Source: Gymnothorax reevesii
Taxonomy: Eukaryota; Chordata; Actinopteri; Anguilliformes; Muraenidae
Length of the DNA: 64,000 bases
Reading direction: 5' to 3'
Assembly (NCBI GenBank): GCA_029721435.1
Contig: CM056577.1
Coordinates: 25,933,719 to 25,997,718, forward strand
The position numbers and the translations under genes are program-made. The notes under the pieces are model-generated. The model was not told where the DNA came from. It worked only from the letters and a program-made list of their open reading frames with translations, and made no database searches. This document shows, one piece after another, positions 33,881 to 45,561 of the stretch. How positions within the stretch are numbered: position 1 is the stretch's first letter; every line of letters starts with the position of its first letter.

Positions 33881-35489
33881 AAAAAAAAAAAAAAAAAAAA
33901 ACCGCGGAGAGTTAGAACAAACATAAAACATCACTGAAGAATAGTTTGAAGGGCCTCAGATGTCTTTCCAAAGCCGCACTTTTTTTCTTTTTGGCTCCCT
34001 GACAGCAGACTGCTCGGTCATCCTTCCCACTGCCGTGACCAGACTCCTGTCCTCTGGTTACTCCCGCGACAAGGGGGATTTCACTCACGTCTCCCTGAAT
34101 CACCCCCAAACCTCACTGGCCCTCAGGGTACCCCGCACTGAAGAGCTGATTCAGATTCTCTCTTTCACTCTCTACATCGTCATAGTGCGTCTGGGCTCAG
34201 TCCTGTGACATCACACCAGGAAAGGATATGGAGAGGAAAGCCTGTGACTAAGCATATATCGTTACTACGCGTGTGCTCATGCGGGCCCACTAATGTGTGT
34301 GTGGCCGTGCGGCTGTCTGCACTACCGCTGGCAAGCCCACAGCCATGTGGAAGGTTTAAATGAAATCATAAGTCTTGTTCCTGCTTAAAAGCTCAATTTC
34401 CATATAAGGAGGAAAAAAAACGGCTTTTCCCCAGTGGCATGTGGCTTAGCTAGCATAGTTTGACAAGTACGCCAAGGAACATGTTTGGTGTATTCCGAGC
34501 TGCCATGTTTCTTTTTGCGTATGTTTAGTTGAGAAGGAAGTGGGTCTGGAAAATCCGCTCACAAGATCAAACGTGAAACGTGCGGCTGGCAAATTATTCC
34601 TCTGTCATCCACCCACTGCTAACTTCACAGGAAAATGTTGTGTCCCATGCTGATACAAATTGTCTTATATGCACAACGTATGTCTGGTGTTGGATTACCG
34701 CTGCATTAAAGTCTAGCAGGGGCTGTCTGCATAGGAAATTGAGCCTATATGGTGTCTGCCTCTCAAAAGTCTCTGATTGGTTGTTGCAATGGCTTATGGC
34801 CAAGATTTACTTCAGTGTGAAATTGCAGTTTGATTACACAATAAAGCTCTACTTTACATTTGACGTCCTCAGGCACAGTGCTCTGGCAGTATCAAGATGA
34901 TCAGTTCTTCACAAAATGACAATGCTCGCATTTAGCAAGATATTATTAGTGACATCTATTACACAAAAAAGTATCCAAGAATACACAGTCAAACTGCTCA
35001 AATGGGAAAGAAAAAAAGAAACTAATCCCGCCAATCTGTCCGGCTTCAGAGAAATTTCTTGACGCGTAGGAGAGATTTCAGTGGAGTGTGACTTCTTTGT
35101 GGGATGTGTTATAAGGATGCTTTTTAGGTCTAAAAATCACTAACGCGTGACACACACACAGCCCTCGCAAACCTGGGGCCTCCGCTAAAAATAATGTCAA
35201 AGACACATGATCAGCTCTTGTGCGTGGCTCCTTATCGCAGTATGACCAGCTGGTCCCGGAATAGCTATCCACCGTCGGGCGACTGTTCCGGCCTCTGGGC
35301 CCATTGTACTGCGTCATTCAGCAGGCATGTTACATCTGCCCTTGTGTTAACCTGTCGCACCTAAGGAGCTATGCTCGAGACATGTGGGCACTCCGCAACT
35401 CGACTCTGTAAATTCAGTTCTCACTTCGAGCTTTTCATCTGAAATGTTTTTTTTTTTTTTTTGCATTAATCTGGACCAATGATTCGTTT

Positions 35490-35490
<1 letters not shown>
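33881..35490. other. Noncoding, nothing recognised
   Basis: Starts with an A run (33881-33901), followed by a somewhat GC-rich stretch to 34210 that could be regulatory or a noncoding exon; the sequence alone does not decide. A T run lies near 35446-35462. Confidence 0.35.

Positions 35491-35535
<45 letters not shown>
35491..35535. repeat. (GT)n(TA)n(CA)n palindromic microsatellite
   Basis: GTGTGTGT, then a TA run, then CACACAC, directly abutting the Tc1-like terminus at 35536. The element may have inserted into a TA-rich target here. Confidence 0.85.
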
Positions 35536-35537
<2 letters not shown>

Positions 35538-36109
35538 ACCCCATTTCCGAAATAGTTGGGACTAAGTGTATATTGTGAATAAAATCAAAATGCAATGACT
35601 TTCAGATAATGTTAGCCAATATGTTATTTACAATAGGGCATAGATAACATTTCAAATGTTGAAACATTTTACATTTTTATCCACAAAATGAGCTTAAGTA
35701 TTTCTGGCTGCAACAGGTCTCAAAAAAGTTGGGACACATGCAAAAAAGGGCTGAAAAAGAACCAATTAGCATGTAAGAGAGTCAGCTGAAAGAACATTTA
35801 GCAAGTTATTAAGTTAACTGGGATCAGGCGTGTAACATGATTGGCTATAAAAGGGATGTCTTAGAGAGGCTGTGTCTCTCAGGTGTAAAGATGGCCAGAG
35901 GCTCTCTAATCTGTGCAGGCCTGCAGAAACAAATTGTGGCCAACCTTAAAAACAATGTTCCTCAATGTCAAAATGCAAAGGCTTTGAAGGTCTCATCATC
36001 GACAGTGCATAACATCATCAAAAGCTTCAGAGAAACTGGAAGAATCTGTGTGTGTAAGGGACAAGGCTGACGACCTTTACTGGATGCCCGTGATCTTCGG
36101 GCTCTCAGT

Positions 36110-36590
36110 GTGATGGCTGGTGTTTCGAGACGCCAAAAGCAGCGGCCCGGAACGAAAGGAAGTCCAGCAAAAGAAGAGAGACAAACTGACAAAAAGGGAC
36201 AAACCGTGCTTCCAACGGACAACGATCTAGTCCCAGTACAAAAGGAAGCAACGGGAGCAGGACTGGAAAGAAATAAAGGGAAAATATCGGCTACTGAGAT
36301 GACGAAATATGGCACCAGACGGTGCACAGAAAGAGAGAAATAAAGAGAGAAAGATTCCCTTGTTAACTAGCACTTTCCTCTTTGAAACTGATTCCTCAAA
36401 CAATTCTCAAGCTAGAGACCTTACCGGCTATAGTGCAAAGTTACACCAACACTCTGGTGAAAGCAGCGAGGCGGAACTTGGCTTTAAATAGAGTCCGGGC
36501 TCCACCCACAATTAATGCCAGCTTGCCAAAGAATCCGATTTTGGGCAAAACGATATCGTCCCGGACGAGAGAAACATGGAAAGCTCTGCA
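36110..36590. other. Non-transposon segment replacing the Tc1 catalytic region
   Basis: This segment has no similarity to the corresponding part of the Tc1-like copy at 60.5 kb, although both flanks do. It is richer in purines and GC than its surroundings and has small open frames without recognisable domains. It may be filler DNA captured during gap repair after excision. Confidence 0.5.
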
Positions 36591-36631
36591 GTCCTGATCT
36601 TTCACCGATTGAGAAAGTTTGGTGCATAATT

Positions 36632-37115
36632 TAAAAAAAAAATAAATTTGGCATCTCCAATCCCACCCGAATCTGGAATGCCCAATTGGGGAACTATGTA
36701 CAAAGCTTGCTCGTATGCGACCCCCTGCTGCCAACTCAGGATAGTGAGACAGTTCACGGCTCTCCTCCGAAGTACGTTCCTGTCTGCCACTGATTCTCAT
36801 ACACTCATTGGTTGAATCTTCGCAAGTTCAGAACTAGGGTGGAGGATACCCGGACATGAACCAACCCGGAGTCTTCCTGATGAGCGCCCGTCTGGCCAAC
36901 AGGAGGCGCAGGAGCAACGAACAAAGCTATTATTATATACCCAAATCCGGCAGTCCCTTCCCAATTTGAAACCCTGTAGCGCGATAGCCAATTGTGCGCT
37001 ACTCTGAAAAAGCTGCCGACCCCTGCCGGTGGGTACACCGGGGCTCAAACTTGCGACATGGTGATCACCTCTGCACTGCGGAGCAGTGCCTTAACCGTGT
37101 GAGCCACCCGGCAGC
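36632..37115 (-). mobile_element. Long tRNA-type SINE, copy 2
   Basis: Same family as 17760-18245 on the other strand. The direct repeat AGTTTGGTGCATAATT flanks it (36616-36631 and 37116-37131), a 16-bp target duplication made of Tc1 transposase sequence. This proves the SINE landed inside the Tc1-like element. Confidence 0.9.
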
Positions 37116-37313
37116 AGTTTGGTGCATAATTAATCAAAAAGTCTGTCAAAGGAGACCCAAAACTCTCCAGCAGTATGGAAGACTGTATTAAACAAGAGTG
37201 GGATCAAATTCTAATGGATAAACTCAAGAAAATTCTCTTCTCAATGCTCAGACACCTAAACTTTGTGTTAAAAAGAAGAGGGGCTGCTGCACCATGGAAA
37301 ACAGGCCGCTGTC

Positions 37314-39034
37314 CAGGGCTTTGAACCGGTTTGCAGAACGAAAACCAGAAACTTTCGCAATTTTCCTAGGAACAAAAATGAAACCAGAAACTTTAGAATT
37401 TTTAATGTTCTGGGGCATAATCTTTAAAAAAAATAATGATAACCATTATTTCTTTTTATCTTGAAATGTTTTGTGTTCACTTCTGGTGTGTTGTTCCCTG
37501 GCATGCCCCAGCAGAGTGGAGAGAATTCAGCTACCCATCACCAGCAGGCGAGAGGCGATTAAGAAGAAATACGGAAAGTAAATGCAGTCGCCCAAACTCA
37601 AACATAACTATAAGAAGTAGGCTATATTATAGGCTAATATGCTAATCTGAAATGTTTGTACCGTATTTAATTGCCTAACATGAATTTTGTGGTTGTGGGC
37701 TGTGTTGAACATGTTAAACTGATGCTGGAAACAGCTAAGCCTAATGCTGTGTGTAGCCTGTCAATTTTCTTCGCTTAAAACGCAATAGTTCTCGACACAT
37801 CAGCACAATCAGCACAATCCAGGGGTACAAAAGCGTAACACAGCAGCGGTCAGTCGCAGTCATAAAGGCCCGTTGTAACCGCACCTTTCAGTTCTTAATA
37901 ACATAAACCTCTTGCAGTTTACTTTACCCGATTAGCAACAGCTGCTCAGATTAATTGATCTAAGTCAATGGGAGACGTCAAATTTGTTCTCGATTTCACT
38001 GCTATGCATTGCACACAAAATTTTGAGGCACTTTCATCTGCACATAAATGACTTAAAATATTAATACGTCCTCATAAATTCTGCGGATATGTACCTCTTG
38101 AAATGCCAAACTTTTGCATTAATTAATTTGCGAGGCTCATTAAGCAATGAGCCAGGAGAACCCGTTTTATATTCTGAATATAGTCACAGCTAAAGAGCGT
38201 TGTTAGGCCCGATGTACAGCAGTGGCAATTGTGACAATCGCGAAAACGATTGCTGCGCATCATGGAAAGTTTTTGGTTTTTATTTGGTTTTTTTATTTTT
38301 GCATTAATATTGCCAATTTGCTGTCCTTACAATGCTAAATTGACCATATAAAGGAAACCAAAACCATTGTGTTCGCCAGTTTTTCATGAATTTTACTTTG
38401 CTTAAACGAGAAACAGGACTGGATTTGTTTCCCGTGGCTTCTGCATCTCTTCAGCTTTTGTCGTGGCGGTGTTTGGGCTCAGTCGCCCTAATTCAATATT
38501 TGACTGCACGACTAGTAAATGTACCCAATTACCAGTGGAGCATGTGAAATGCACTGATTGAGTCCTGACATGGTCTGGCCATTTGTTAAATGATCTCAAT
38601 GGCAGCTGTAGCCTTTCCCATTTCTGTCATTTGCAAATATTGAGCGATGTGAGAAGCGAAATGAGATCTGTTCTATTGTTTGGCAATAAATAACTTAGCA
38701 GAAGTAATTCTTTTCTTAATTCATCAATAATAATGTAACAAATGTGGCCATATAATTACTTAGTGACGCAACTTGTATAAAGCATTGGCCTTGTGAATTG
38801 TAGTGTTTGTTGTGGGATAAAGGAAATAATAGCCTATTTGAAAGCGCTAATGTTAAACTTACCAATTGAAAGTCCTATGGCTGACATGGAAACCGTTTCA
38901 GGAACGAACATTTTTGGTTCTAACCGGTTCGAGAATGTAAATTTTGAGGTGGAACCCAAAGTCGGAAACTTTTAAATACTGTTTCTGTTCAGAGCGAACC
39001 AATTGGGGAAAAAAAATTCTAGTTCAAAGCCCTG
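37314..39034. mobile_element. hAT-like DNA transposon, non-autonomous, nested in Tc1
   Basis: Termini CAGGGCTTTGAACCGG and, inverted, CAGGGCTTTGAACTAG are of the hAT type. Eight flanking bases CCGCTGTC (37306-37313) and CCCCTGTA (39035-39042) agree at six positions, fitting an aged 8-bp duplication. Subterminal GAACGAAAACCAGAAACTTT blocks recur inverted near the right end. No transposase recognised. Interior 37870-38330 is related to 10490-10930. Confidence 0.8.
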
Positions 39035-39252
39035 CCCCTGTACCAAATTTTTTGAGACCTGTTGCAGCCATCAAATTTGAAATGAGCTCATTTTGTGGAT
39101 AAAATTGTAAAACTTCTCAGCATTTCAACATTTGCTCTGTTATCTCTGTTCTATTGTGAATAAAATACTGGCTGGTGGGATTTGGAAGTCATTGCGTTTT
39201 GGTTTTATTCACAATTTACACATTTTCCCAACTATTAGGAATTGGGGTTGTA

Positions 39253-39986
39253 TTATAAGATCTATATTTTGAATGCAGAATTATTAAACAATTCTTTTTG
39301 ACCTCACTGTTTACACAGAATGTATGAATCAGTTTGCCATATTTATCAAACATAAACATTTGGAGATGACTGGGCTCCACTGAAAGGTCGGCCATGTGGT
39401 GTTTATGCTAGAAATCGTGGGAAGTACTCAAATAATTTAATACTTAATTCCAGGGTCCAAAAGCATCATATTGTCATTCATTGCATGATGGAAGAAATGA
39501 CTGTGACAAAAATTTGCGGGGAATTGAAACTCTGGGATAGTTGGGAGTGTTGCTGCACTGGAGTTAGTCCAGGCCACCGGATATTGACTCTACGGACGTG
39601 GGAATAGCGGAGTTTACCACAGACGTTCACTATCCGTGACTAGAAGATCCTCAGTGACGCTTTGAGGAGATATGACTTCCTGGCAGCGGTTTCGCAACCA
39701 CCAAGTTATGACATTACTGCAGTGATTGCAGTGACTTAAACTTTATTAATCACCGTTTCCTTAGAAAAAATAACATGCGCACTGACCTCACGTAACCAGC
39801 CCAAAGGGGCGGACATACGTATGTCCACACACAGATGTACAGTTACAGAAGCGCACCGAATTAATATTACACAATGCAAAGTTGAGCTACTTGGTACGCC
39901 TGCTGTGGTGAAGTCAGTCAATCTGGATTAAATACAATTTTTGCTTGTACCGTGCTTTAATATGTAAATCTGAATTAAATTCTGGT

Positions 39987-40029
<43 letters not shown>

Positions 40030-40196
40030 CCCTCACAAAATACCTTGATTAATCCTAGAAAGAACAGTTTTTTTTTCAGAATTCTTTATTGTTCTAGAAA
40101 TCTGCTTGAACAGCAGCTTATTTGAGATTTTTTGTTCAGATACTAATACAGAGTTCTGGACCATGATTGCTTTGAGTCTTAAAAACATTCCAATGA
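39253..40196. other. Noncoding with a (CA)19 microsatellite
   Basis: Unremarkable sequence apart from the CA run at 39989-40026. Confidence 0.45.
39989..40026 (+). repeat. (CA)19 microsatellite
   Basis: Thirty-eight bases of perfect CA dinucleotide. Confidence 0.95.
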
Positions 40197-40287
40197 CACA
40201 ACTGAATTGATGAATTCAATAAGGGCCCAACTCCATGTTGAAAATATGTGGAGTTGGGCCTTTATTGAATTCACCAAGTCAATTGTG
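40197..40287. other. Strong 39-bp-stem hairpin, microRNA-precursor-like
   Basis: Arms 40197-40235 and 40249-40287 are equal in length and pair with three mismatches and one G-U, around a 13-base loop. The inner 25 bp pair without a gap. Size and shape resemble a vertebrate pri-microRNA stem, but also a tiny foldback MITE. No known microRNA was recognised and no target duplication was found. Confidence 0.5.
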
Positions 40288-40913
40288 ATTGTGCTCCTGA
40301 GAGCGTTGAACATAAACAATCATCCTGATCTTCAAAGCTTTCTGGTCTCCTGCAGCATATGCTGTCCGTATAATATTGCTGATGTTTCTTCTGCTCGATG
40401 GAGCGCGACACCCCGGCTATGGTGCCAATGGGGCCGTTCGGATAAAGGAGGTGGGAGTCCAAAAGGATGCGCACAGTGGCCCCATTCATACCTGCACCAC
40501 TAAGTCCCAAATCACCCCCCCCACCCCCACCCCTAAAAGCCACCAGGGATATGGTAACTGTACTCTTGGACTTTAACTGAACCCACGGGCTGAAACCGGA
40601 CCCCTATCTCCTGCAGGAGCTGCACATTCATCTATATGGCTGACAGGTTCTGCTTCAACGGGCCAATCACACTGCTCACATTTTAACAGACTGGCCAATC
40701 AGACAGTGGGACGCTCACCGGAGCAAAGCGGGTCAAGTGCATATTTCTGCGGGAGAGAATCTCATACCGAGAAAGGGAATCGAAGAAAAATGACCTGGTG
40801 AAATTCAGTTGTAGAACATGAGTGCTCTTTCAACTAACAGTTCAAAACAATGTCAGTAACAGGAGATGCCTGGTTGTAGAGGGAGGTTGGTGCTCAAGCC
40901 TATGATCTGCTGC
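40288..40913. other. Noncoding; C-rich run on the plus strand
   Basis: Contains a C run near 40515-40532, giving G runs on the minus strand. No gene recognised. Confidence 0.4.
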
Positions 40914-41105
40914 AGAGATCCTCAAATCAGGCCCTCAAATCAAAATTGGGCTCTACTTTTCCTAGTCTTGGGTAATTAACTAAACAATCACCCAAGCTGA
41001 TTGGCCAGACTGGTTTCAAACAACACTTTCAGTTAAAGGGAGGGTGAGAGACCAATAGATCTCAGCCCTTTGACAGCCGCGATTTTAGGAACGAGGATCT
41101 GGAGT
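40914..41105 (-). mobile_element. Degraded hAT-like MITE
   Basis: Contains GATTGGCCAGAC, the reverse complement of the block shared by the MITEs at 12.1 and 41.8 kb, and CCTCAAATCAGGCCCTCAAA at its left end. Ends are eroded. Confidence 0.45.
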
Positions 41106-41437
41106 ATATGTCACACATTCCAGAATAAAATTCAAACACATCTAAATTGTTTGGGAATCTTTGGGGAATATCCCGTCTTCTGACTCACTCAACTCATATA
41201 AATCTCCTCCATGATCGCAAACTTTGATCGATTTCATGGTCGAAGAAGAAAGGAAAGATCTGAAAATCTTTTCACTTATTTTTATCATCCCTGAGGGTGA
41301 AATGAGGGCAAGTAAATAAAGAAAGGAATGAAAGAAGGATTATTTTCACTCCTTTCATTTCTGCCTTTCACTCTACCTGGTAATTGATTAAGGTCCACCA
41401 CAATTAAGGACGTTTAATTTTCTTTTTCTAAGATGCG

Positions 41438-41450
41438 TGACGTATATAAG
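41438..41450 (+). promoter_or_regulatory. CRE-like half-site fused to a TATA box
   Basis: TGACGT at 41438-41443 overlaps TATATAAG at 41443-41450. This could be a core promoter for a transcript starting near 41475, 4.1 kb upstream of the inhba start codon. No coding sequence follows, and such motifs can occur by chance. Confidence 0.25.
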
Positions 41451-41832
41451 CCTGTGAATCTTCTTTCGCTGCACATCTCTAACACCCGTGACTCTGTGTA
41501 ACTTAGCTGAACTCCCAATGATATTTAGAAGGCACAAACTCCTCTTTCAAATGGGTGGAATTAACTGTTGGAAAAAAATGAAAAGCTGTGACAGATAAGC
41601 AACTGTAATGTGATTAAAATGAGTCCGGATTTCCTATTTTCACAATTTATTTCCTCATGAATATTTGTTTACCATGCAGCCAAAACGTTGACTTTAATCA
41701 GATTAACAATTCTTTATGGGAACAGCTCAGTATAATGGATAATGAAGGGGTGTTATGAGCTACAGTGCTCGGCTCTATCTTTGGTTGTGCTGCTCATTTA
41801 ACTCCCGGAGGTGAGATCCCATTTGCATTCAT

Positions 41833-41990
41833 CTCCACCAGAGATCACCTAATCATGGTCCTTGAGGACTTAGACCAGCAGAAGTTCTATCCGCACCTCA
41901 CCTGGGAGCTAGGTTTGAAGCAGTCTGGCCAATCAGAGGCATTAATTATTCACTTTCGTGAGAGAAAACAGAACTAGTGCTGGATTTATG
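41833..41990 (+). mobile_element. Degraded hAT-like MITE
   Basis: Shares in order TGGTCCTTGAGGACTTAGA-like, ACCTGGGAG, CTGGCCAATCAG and GAGAAAACAG blocks with 12092-12274. The short open frame across it (41765-41977) is an artefact. Confidence 0.5.
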
Positions 41991-41994
41991 CTGC

Positions 41995-42440
41995 GTTCCG
42001 TTTACTACGGAAGTTGGAAGTGGGAGCTGGGAATGACGTCTTACCCGAGCTGACTGCGTTCCTAAACTAAAGCAACAAAACTGACTTGGGGTCAGTGGGG
42101 TTTCCTCTGGCCAGGATAGGCATTGTTAGCTATTGTTAGCCATACCAGTTGATAACAGTGCAAGGTATTTTGCGCACGAAAACACAATAGCAACATGTCG
42201 ACAGCTAAAAGCAGTTTGGTTCAGTGTGTACAACTTATTTAATAATAAGCAAATACGACAGAAGTGTTAATAAAAAGCACATTTCAACAGCTTTGACTTT
42301 CTTGATACAGGGAGCTGCCATCTTGAATTCAGAACTTGGGGTTGGTGAGGTTCCTCCGACTTTCCGAGTGGGAAGTCTGACTTCAGGGGACGCTCCAAGT
42401 GAAATTTTCGACTGGGAATGTGGAAATTCTGATTAGGTTA
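41995..42440. repeat. Probable interspersed repeat
   Basis: TGCGTTCCGTTTACTACGG with GGAAGTGGGAGCTGGGAATG at the left, and CCGACTTTCCGAGTGGG at the right, resemble ends of a repeat seen in many fish. Termini could not be fixed. Confidence 0.35.
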
Positions 42441-44954
42441 GATTCAAGGGCCATGTTTGATGGTCCCTGATCCACATTCCCTCCATGTCTTACCAACAGG
42501 CATCAGTGCACACACAAGCATACATGTACATGAAGGCATAAAATCCTGGGGTCAAAACAGTCCTCACCAGCGTTTCTCTCTCCCATGGATGCTATTAGCT
42601 GATTTCACTGCTTAGTTCAGTCAGATGGCTGAAAAATTGAGCAAATCTTGACGATTGAAACAAAATGGAGGGAGGCCTTTTGGATTCTGAGCGGGGATTT
42701 TCAGTCTTGCGTGCACATATGTGCTTTCACACATGTTCATACACTGACCTGTGTACATAGGCCAGAGCAGGCTTTTGTGTCCATCATACATCCTCCATCT
42801 TGTAACCGGGCATTGTAGGTGAGCAGGTTACCAGGGAAAACAGTCAAATTGAAAATGGCCGCTACAACTGGCACTGTTTCTCTGTTATCTGAATGGTAGC
42901 TTACCACCTGTTCAGCACATCATATCAGAAGAAAATGGAGTCGTAATAAAATTATCTTGGGGTGTAACTGTATTAAATTTCTATCAGGAAAATTATGCAC
43001 AAGCTTATTATACTCTGAATTTCCTAAAAATGTCATCATATTCCACTGTTAATTTAAGAAAAATATATTTTTAATGGATTTTATTAATAAGGAACAGAGA
43101 TACTGTTTTTTTCTGCATTAGAGAGTAAGGGGTGGTTTCGGACAGCCTGACCAAAAAAAAAAAAAAAAAACACTTGCATGATATCACCACTAGAGGGACT
43201 AATTGAGTTAAATCTAAGCAACTTTTCCTGGTCTCAGTACTGATCGAACCACTCACTTCTGCCAGAGAGTTTACTACAATCACTGCATGTCATTCAACTG
43301 AATAAAAATCTCTGAAAGATAAGAGGAGGGTAAGGAATAGGTAACAATTACTATGGTGCATATTTAAATTATATCACTGTTTCAACACTCATTTTACAGT
43401 GACAACTATTATTGAAAGCCTGTAAAGTATGTGTGTGCGCGCGCGCACGTTTGTGTGTGTGTGAAGGTGAGAGGGGACAGACACCAGGACAGAATCTATG
43501 TGTTTGAAGTCAGTTTCATTTTCACATACCAGACATGGGTGCAGACCGTGTCAGTTTTCACTGAGAAAAAACACATTTGTGTTTGTCTGTTTACATCCTC
43601 AAGGGAGGAGGGGACGGTTACACTCGAGACGTCTTTGTGTGTTCACTTTTGGTCACGCGGGTCATAAAGCTGCCATTATAATCTAAAACATCTGAGGACT
43701 TGTCCTTAGATAATTTCAGCTTCCGCTCAAACACGGTAGCCTTTATTCTACAGACACGGATGAATTTTTCTTTGTAAAAAACTCAGAATTAGAGACAAAT
43801 CATTGACAATAGGCTTACACAATCGGACACCTCAACAATGGCAGCAAGCACTGCGCATGTGAACATGGAGAAATGGCCAAGAGTTTTACCGGCAATTCTC
43901 AGGTGAAGATGTCTGATCCAGCCTTGGTTACACCATCGTAGACGGTGCCACCTCCGCAACAGTCATCAATTTCTAGCAATTAAAACAAGGCTACATGGTA
44001 AGTCAACCAGAAGCAACTCACTGGAGGTCCTAAAAGCCATTATTGTGATATATACAAGGGTCCAGACAGAGTAGCTTTGAAGTGCTTTTCTTGGCCCGGG
44101 ATGATTTAAAGTGGGGGGTGAAAAGTCATTTCCTCCAGTTTTTTTTGTGACGAAATTGTCTGCGCCTCTGATGACGATGCATTCTGCTTTCACGTGAGTT
44201 TGGCCTGTGTCACAAAGATTCCCAAAAGGCTTCCACTGATGATGGAGAGGAAGTGGTCCAGCCTTCACTTCCTGGTGAATCTGCATTTCCTAAATTACTC
44301 ACGTACCAAAATAGACGCGCAAATCTCTGTTTTACCAATCCATAGTGACGATATACAGCACTGTATTTCACAAAAGCTCAATTTTTTTAATGCGAGGGGT
44401 TCATGCTGTAATATGCAGAAAGATTTGGAAATGCTCTAAAAGTTACTGCTGTGAGGAAACACAGGTCTTTCCACAGCCAAATGACCACAAACCACTTGAA
44501 GAGGAACTCAAAGAATTAAGCCAATTATAGAGCAAAATATATCAAGACTTAGAGAAAGACAATCTGCTGTTTACATACGCGGACAGGAAGACAGACATTA
44601 ATAAATGACTCACCTCTCACACAAAATAGTGGGTACACTGTATGTCTGCCATACGTTGCATGTGTCATACAACATCAAAAGCACATCATGACTGAGAGAC
44701 AATGAAACAGAAACACATTGTTAAGTTTGGCAAATGAAAGGGCTGTTTTATTTTTAAATTATTCTTAACATGTCAATCCAACACAAGTGGTTAATTCAAC
44801 AAAAAAAAGTCCCTTGCCATCACTGGTGGAAAAGATGATATGTAATCTGTAGGGTGACTATCAGAGAAGAGAGAGAGAGAAAATGGTGAGTCAGGCATAG
44901 TGAGATAGTAACAGGGAGATGGAGGAGGGAGGAGGGAGGAGGGAGGGAGAGGTA
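42441..44954. other. Noncoding sequence upstream of inhba
   Basis: About 2.5 kb with no supported gene. It includes an A run near 43153-43170 and a GT/GC-rich patch near 43430-43460. As the proximal upstream region of inhba it may hold regulatory elements. Confidence 0.4.
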
Positions 44955-44960
44955 TAATTA
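44955..44960 (+). promoter_or_regulatory. Candidate TATA element upstream of inhba
   Basis: TATAAT within a GA-rich region, about 600 bp before the start codon. If used, transcription would begin near 44985. The position is plausible, but nothing in the sequence proves it. Confidence 0.25.
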
Positions 44961-44984
44961 CAGTCAGGGAAAAGAGAGAGTGAG

Positions 44985-45561
44985 AAGTCCAGAGAGAGAG
45001 AGAGAAAGAGAGCAATAAACCCAGCCCACTTCCACAAAACCATTCAAGTCGTGCACGCTGAGCACTAGGAGACTTCTGCAGAGCTCTGTGCATCCCTGGG
45101 GCACCGGAGAGTCCGAAAGCCCTGCGCGCCGCTCAAACTTTCCAAGGACCGGACGACACCGCAGAGGAACGAGACCAGACCTGTAAATCTCACCTCTCTC
45201 GCCTGCCGCTCTTTAAAGAAAAAAGAAAGAGGAACAAAAACTTATTCACAGCAGGATTATAGTACTTTAAAAAAAAAAAAGAAAAAAAAAACTTTTTTGA
45301 TTTACATTTAGCTCTGACTTTTTTTGTCTCTGTCAAACATACAGGTACGCACACGCATATACAAGTACACACACGCGCATACACGTGCATAAACACACAC
45401 ACACGCGCGCGCGCACACACACGCAGTTCAGGAACTTTAATTCAGGTGCTCGGATAGTGCTTACTGCTTTCTGGCAGCTGTGACAGGGCCCTGCGCTGTG
45501 TTCTGTGAGTTGACGCTGTCAGAGCCACTCCTCATAGTCTCCCTGGTGCCTCCCGCCGAGG
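44985..45561 (+). other. Probable inhba 5' leader and proximal promoter region
   Basis: GA-rich (44870-45015), then a CA/CG dinucleotide-rich tract (45340-45425), then an increasingly GC- and CpG-rich stretch into exon 1. The actual transcription start and any noncoding first exon cannot be fixed from sequence. Confidence 0.4.

Larger units (their letters stand above)
35890..37313 (+). pseudogene. Broken Tc1-like transposase gene
   Basis: The N-terminal DNA-binding part is readable at about 35890-36067 (blocks QIVANLKNNVPQ and SSSTVHNIIKSFRETG, the second helix-turn-helix) and ends at a TGA at 36068-36070. After that TGA the family sequence [12 protein letters not shown] continues in frame. 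The catalytic core with the two Asp residues is missing. The C-terminal part resumes around 36595 (remnant of SPIE motif, then a 484-bp SINE) and at 37132-37300 (NQKVCQRRPKTLQQ-like sequence). The gene is non-functional. Confidence 0.75.
35536..39250 (+). mobile_element. Tc1-like transposon interrupted by a SINE and a hAT-like element
   Basis: Outer termini CAACCCCATTTCCGAAATAG and, inverted, CAACCCCAATTCCTAATAG delimit the element; TA follows the right end. The transposase start lies at about 35890-36070. The middle (about 36110-36590) is replaced by unrelated sequence. The C-terminal part (37132-37313) follows a SINE insertion, and a hAT-like element splits the 3' end. Without the two insertions it would be about 1.5 kb. 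The layers give an order: Tc1-like element first, then SINE and hAT-like element. Confidence 0.85.

Noticed and set aside
33960..34208. Possible host exon in the GC-richer stretch
   Set aside because: No splice-site and frame combination gives a recognisable protein; kept only as unassigned noncoding sequence.
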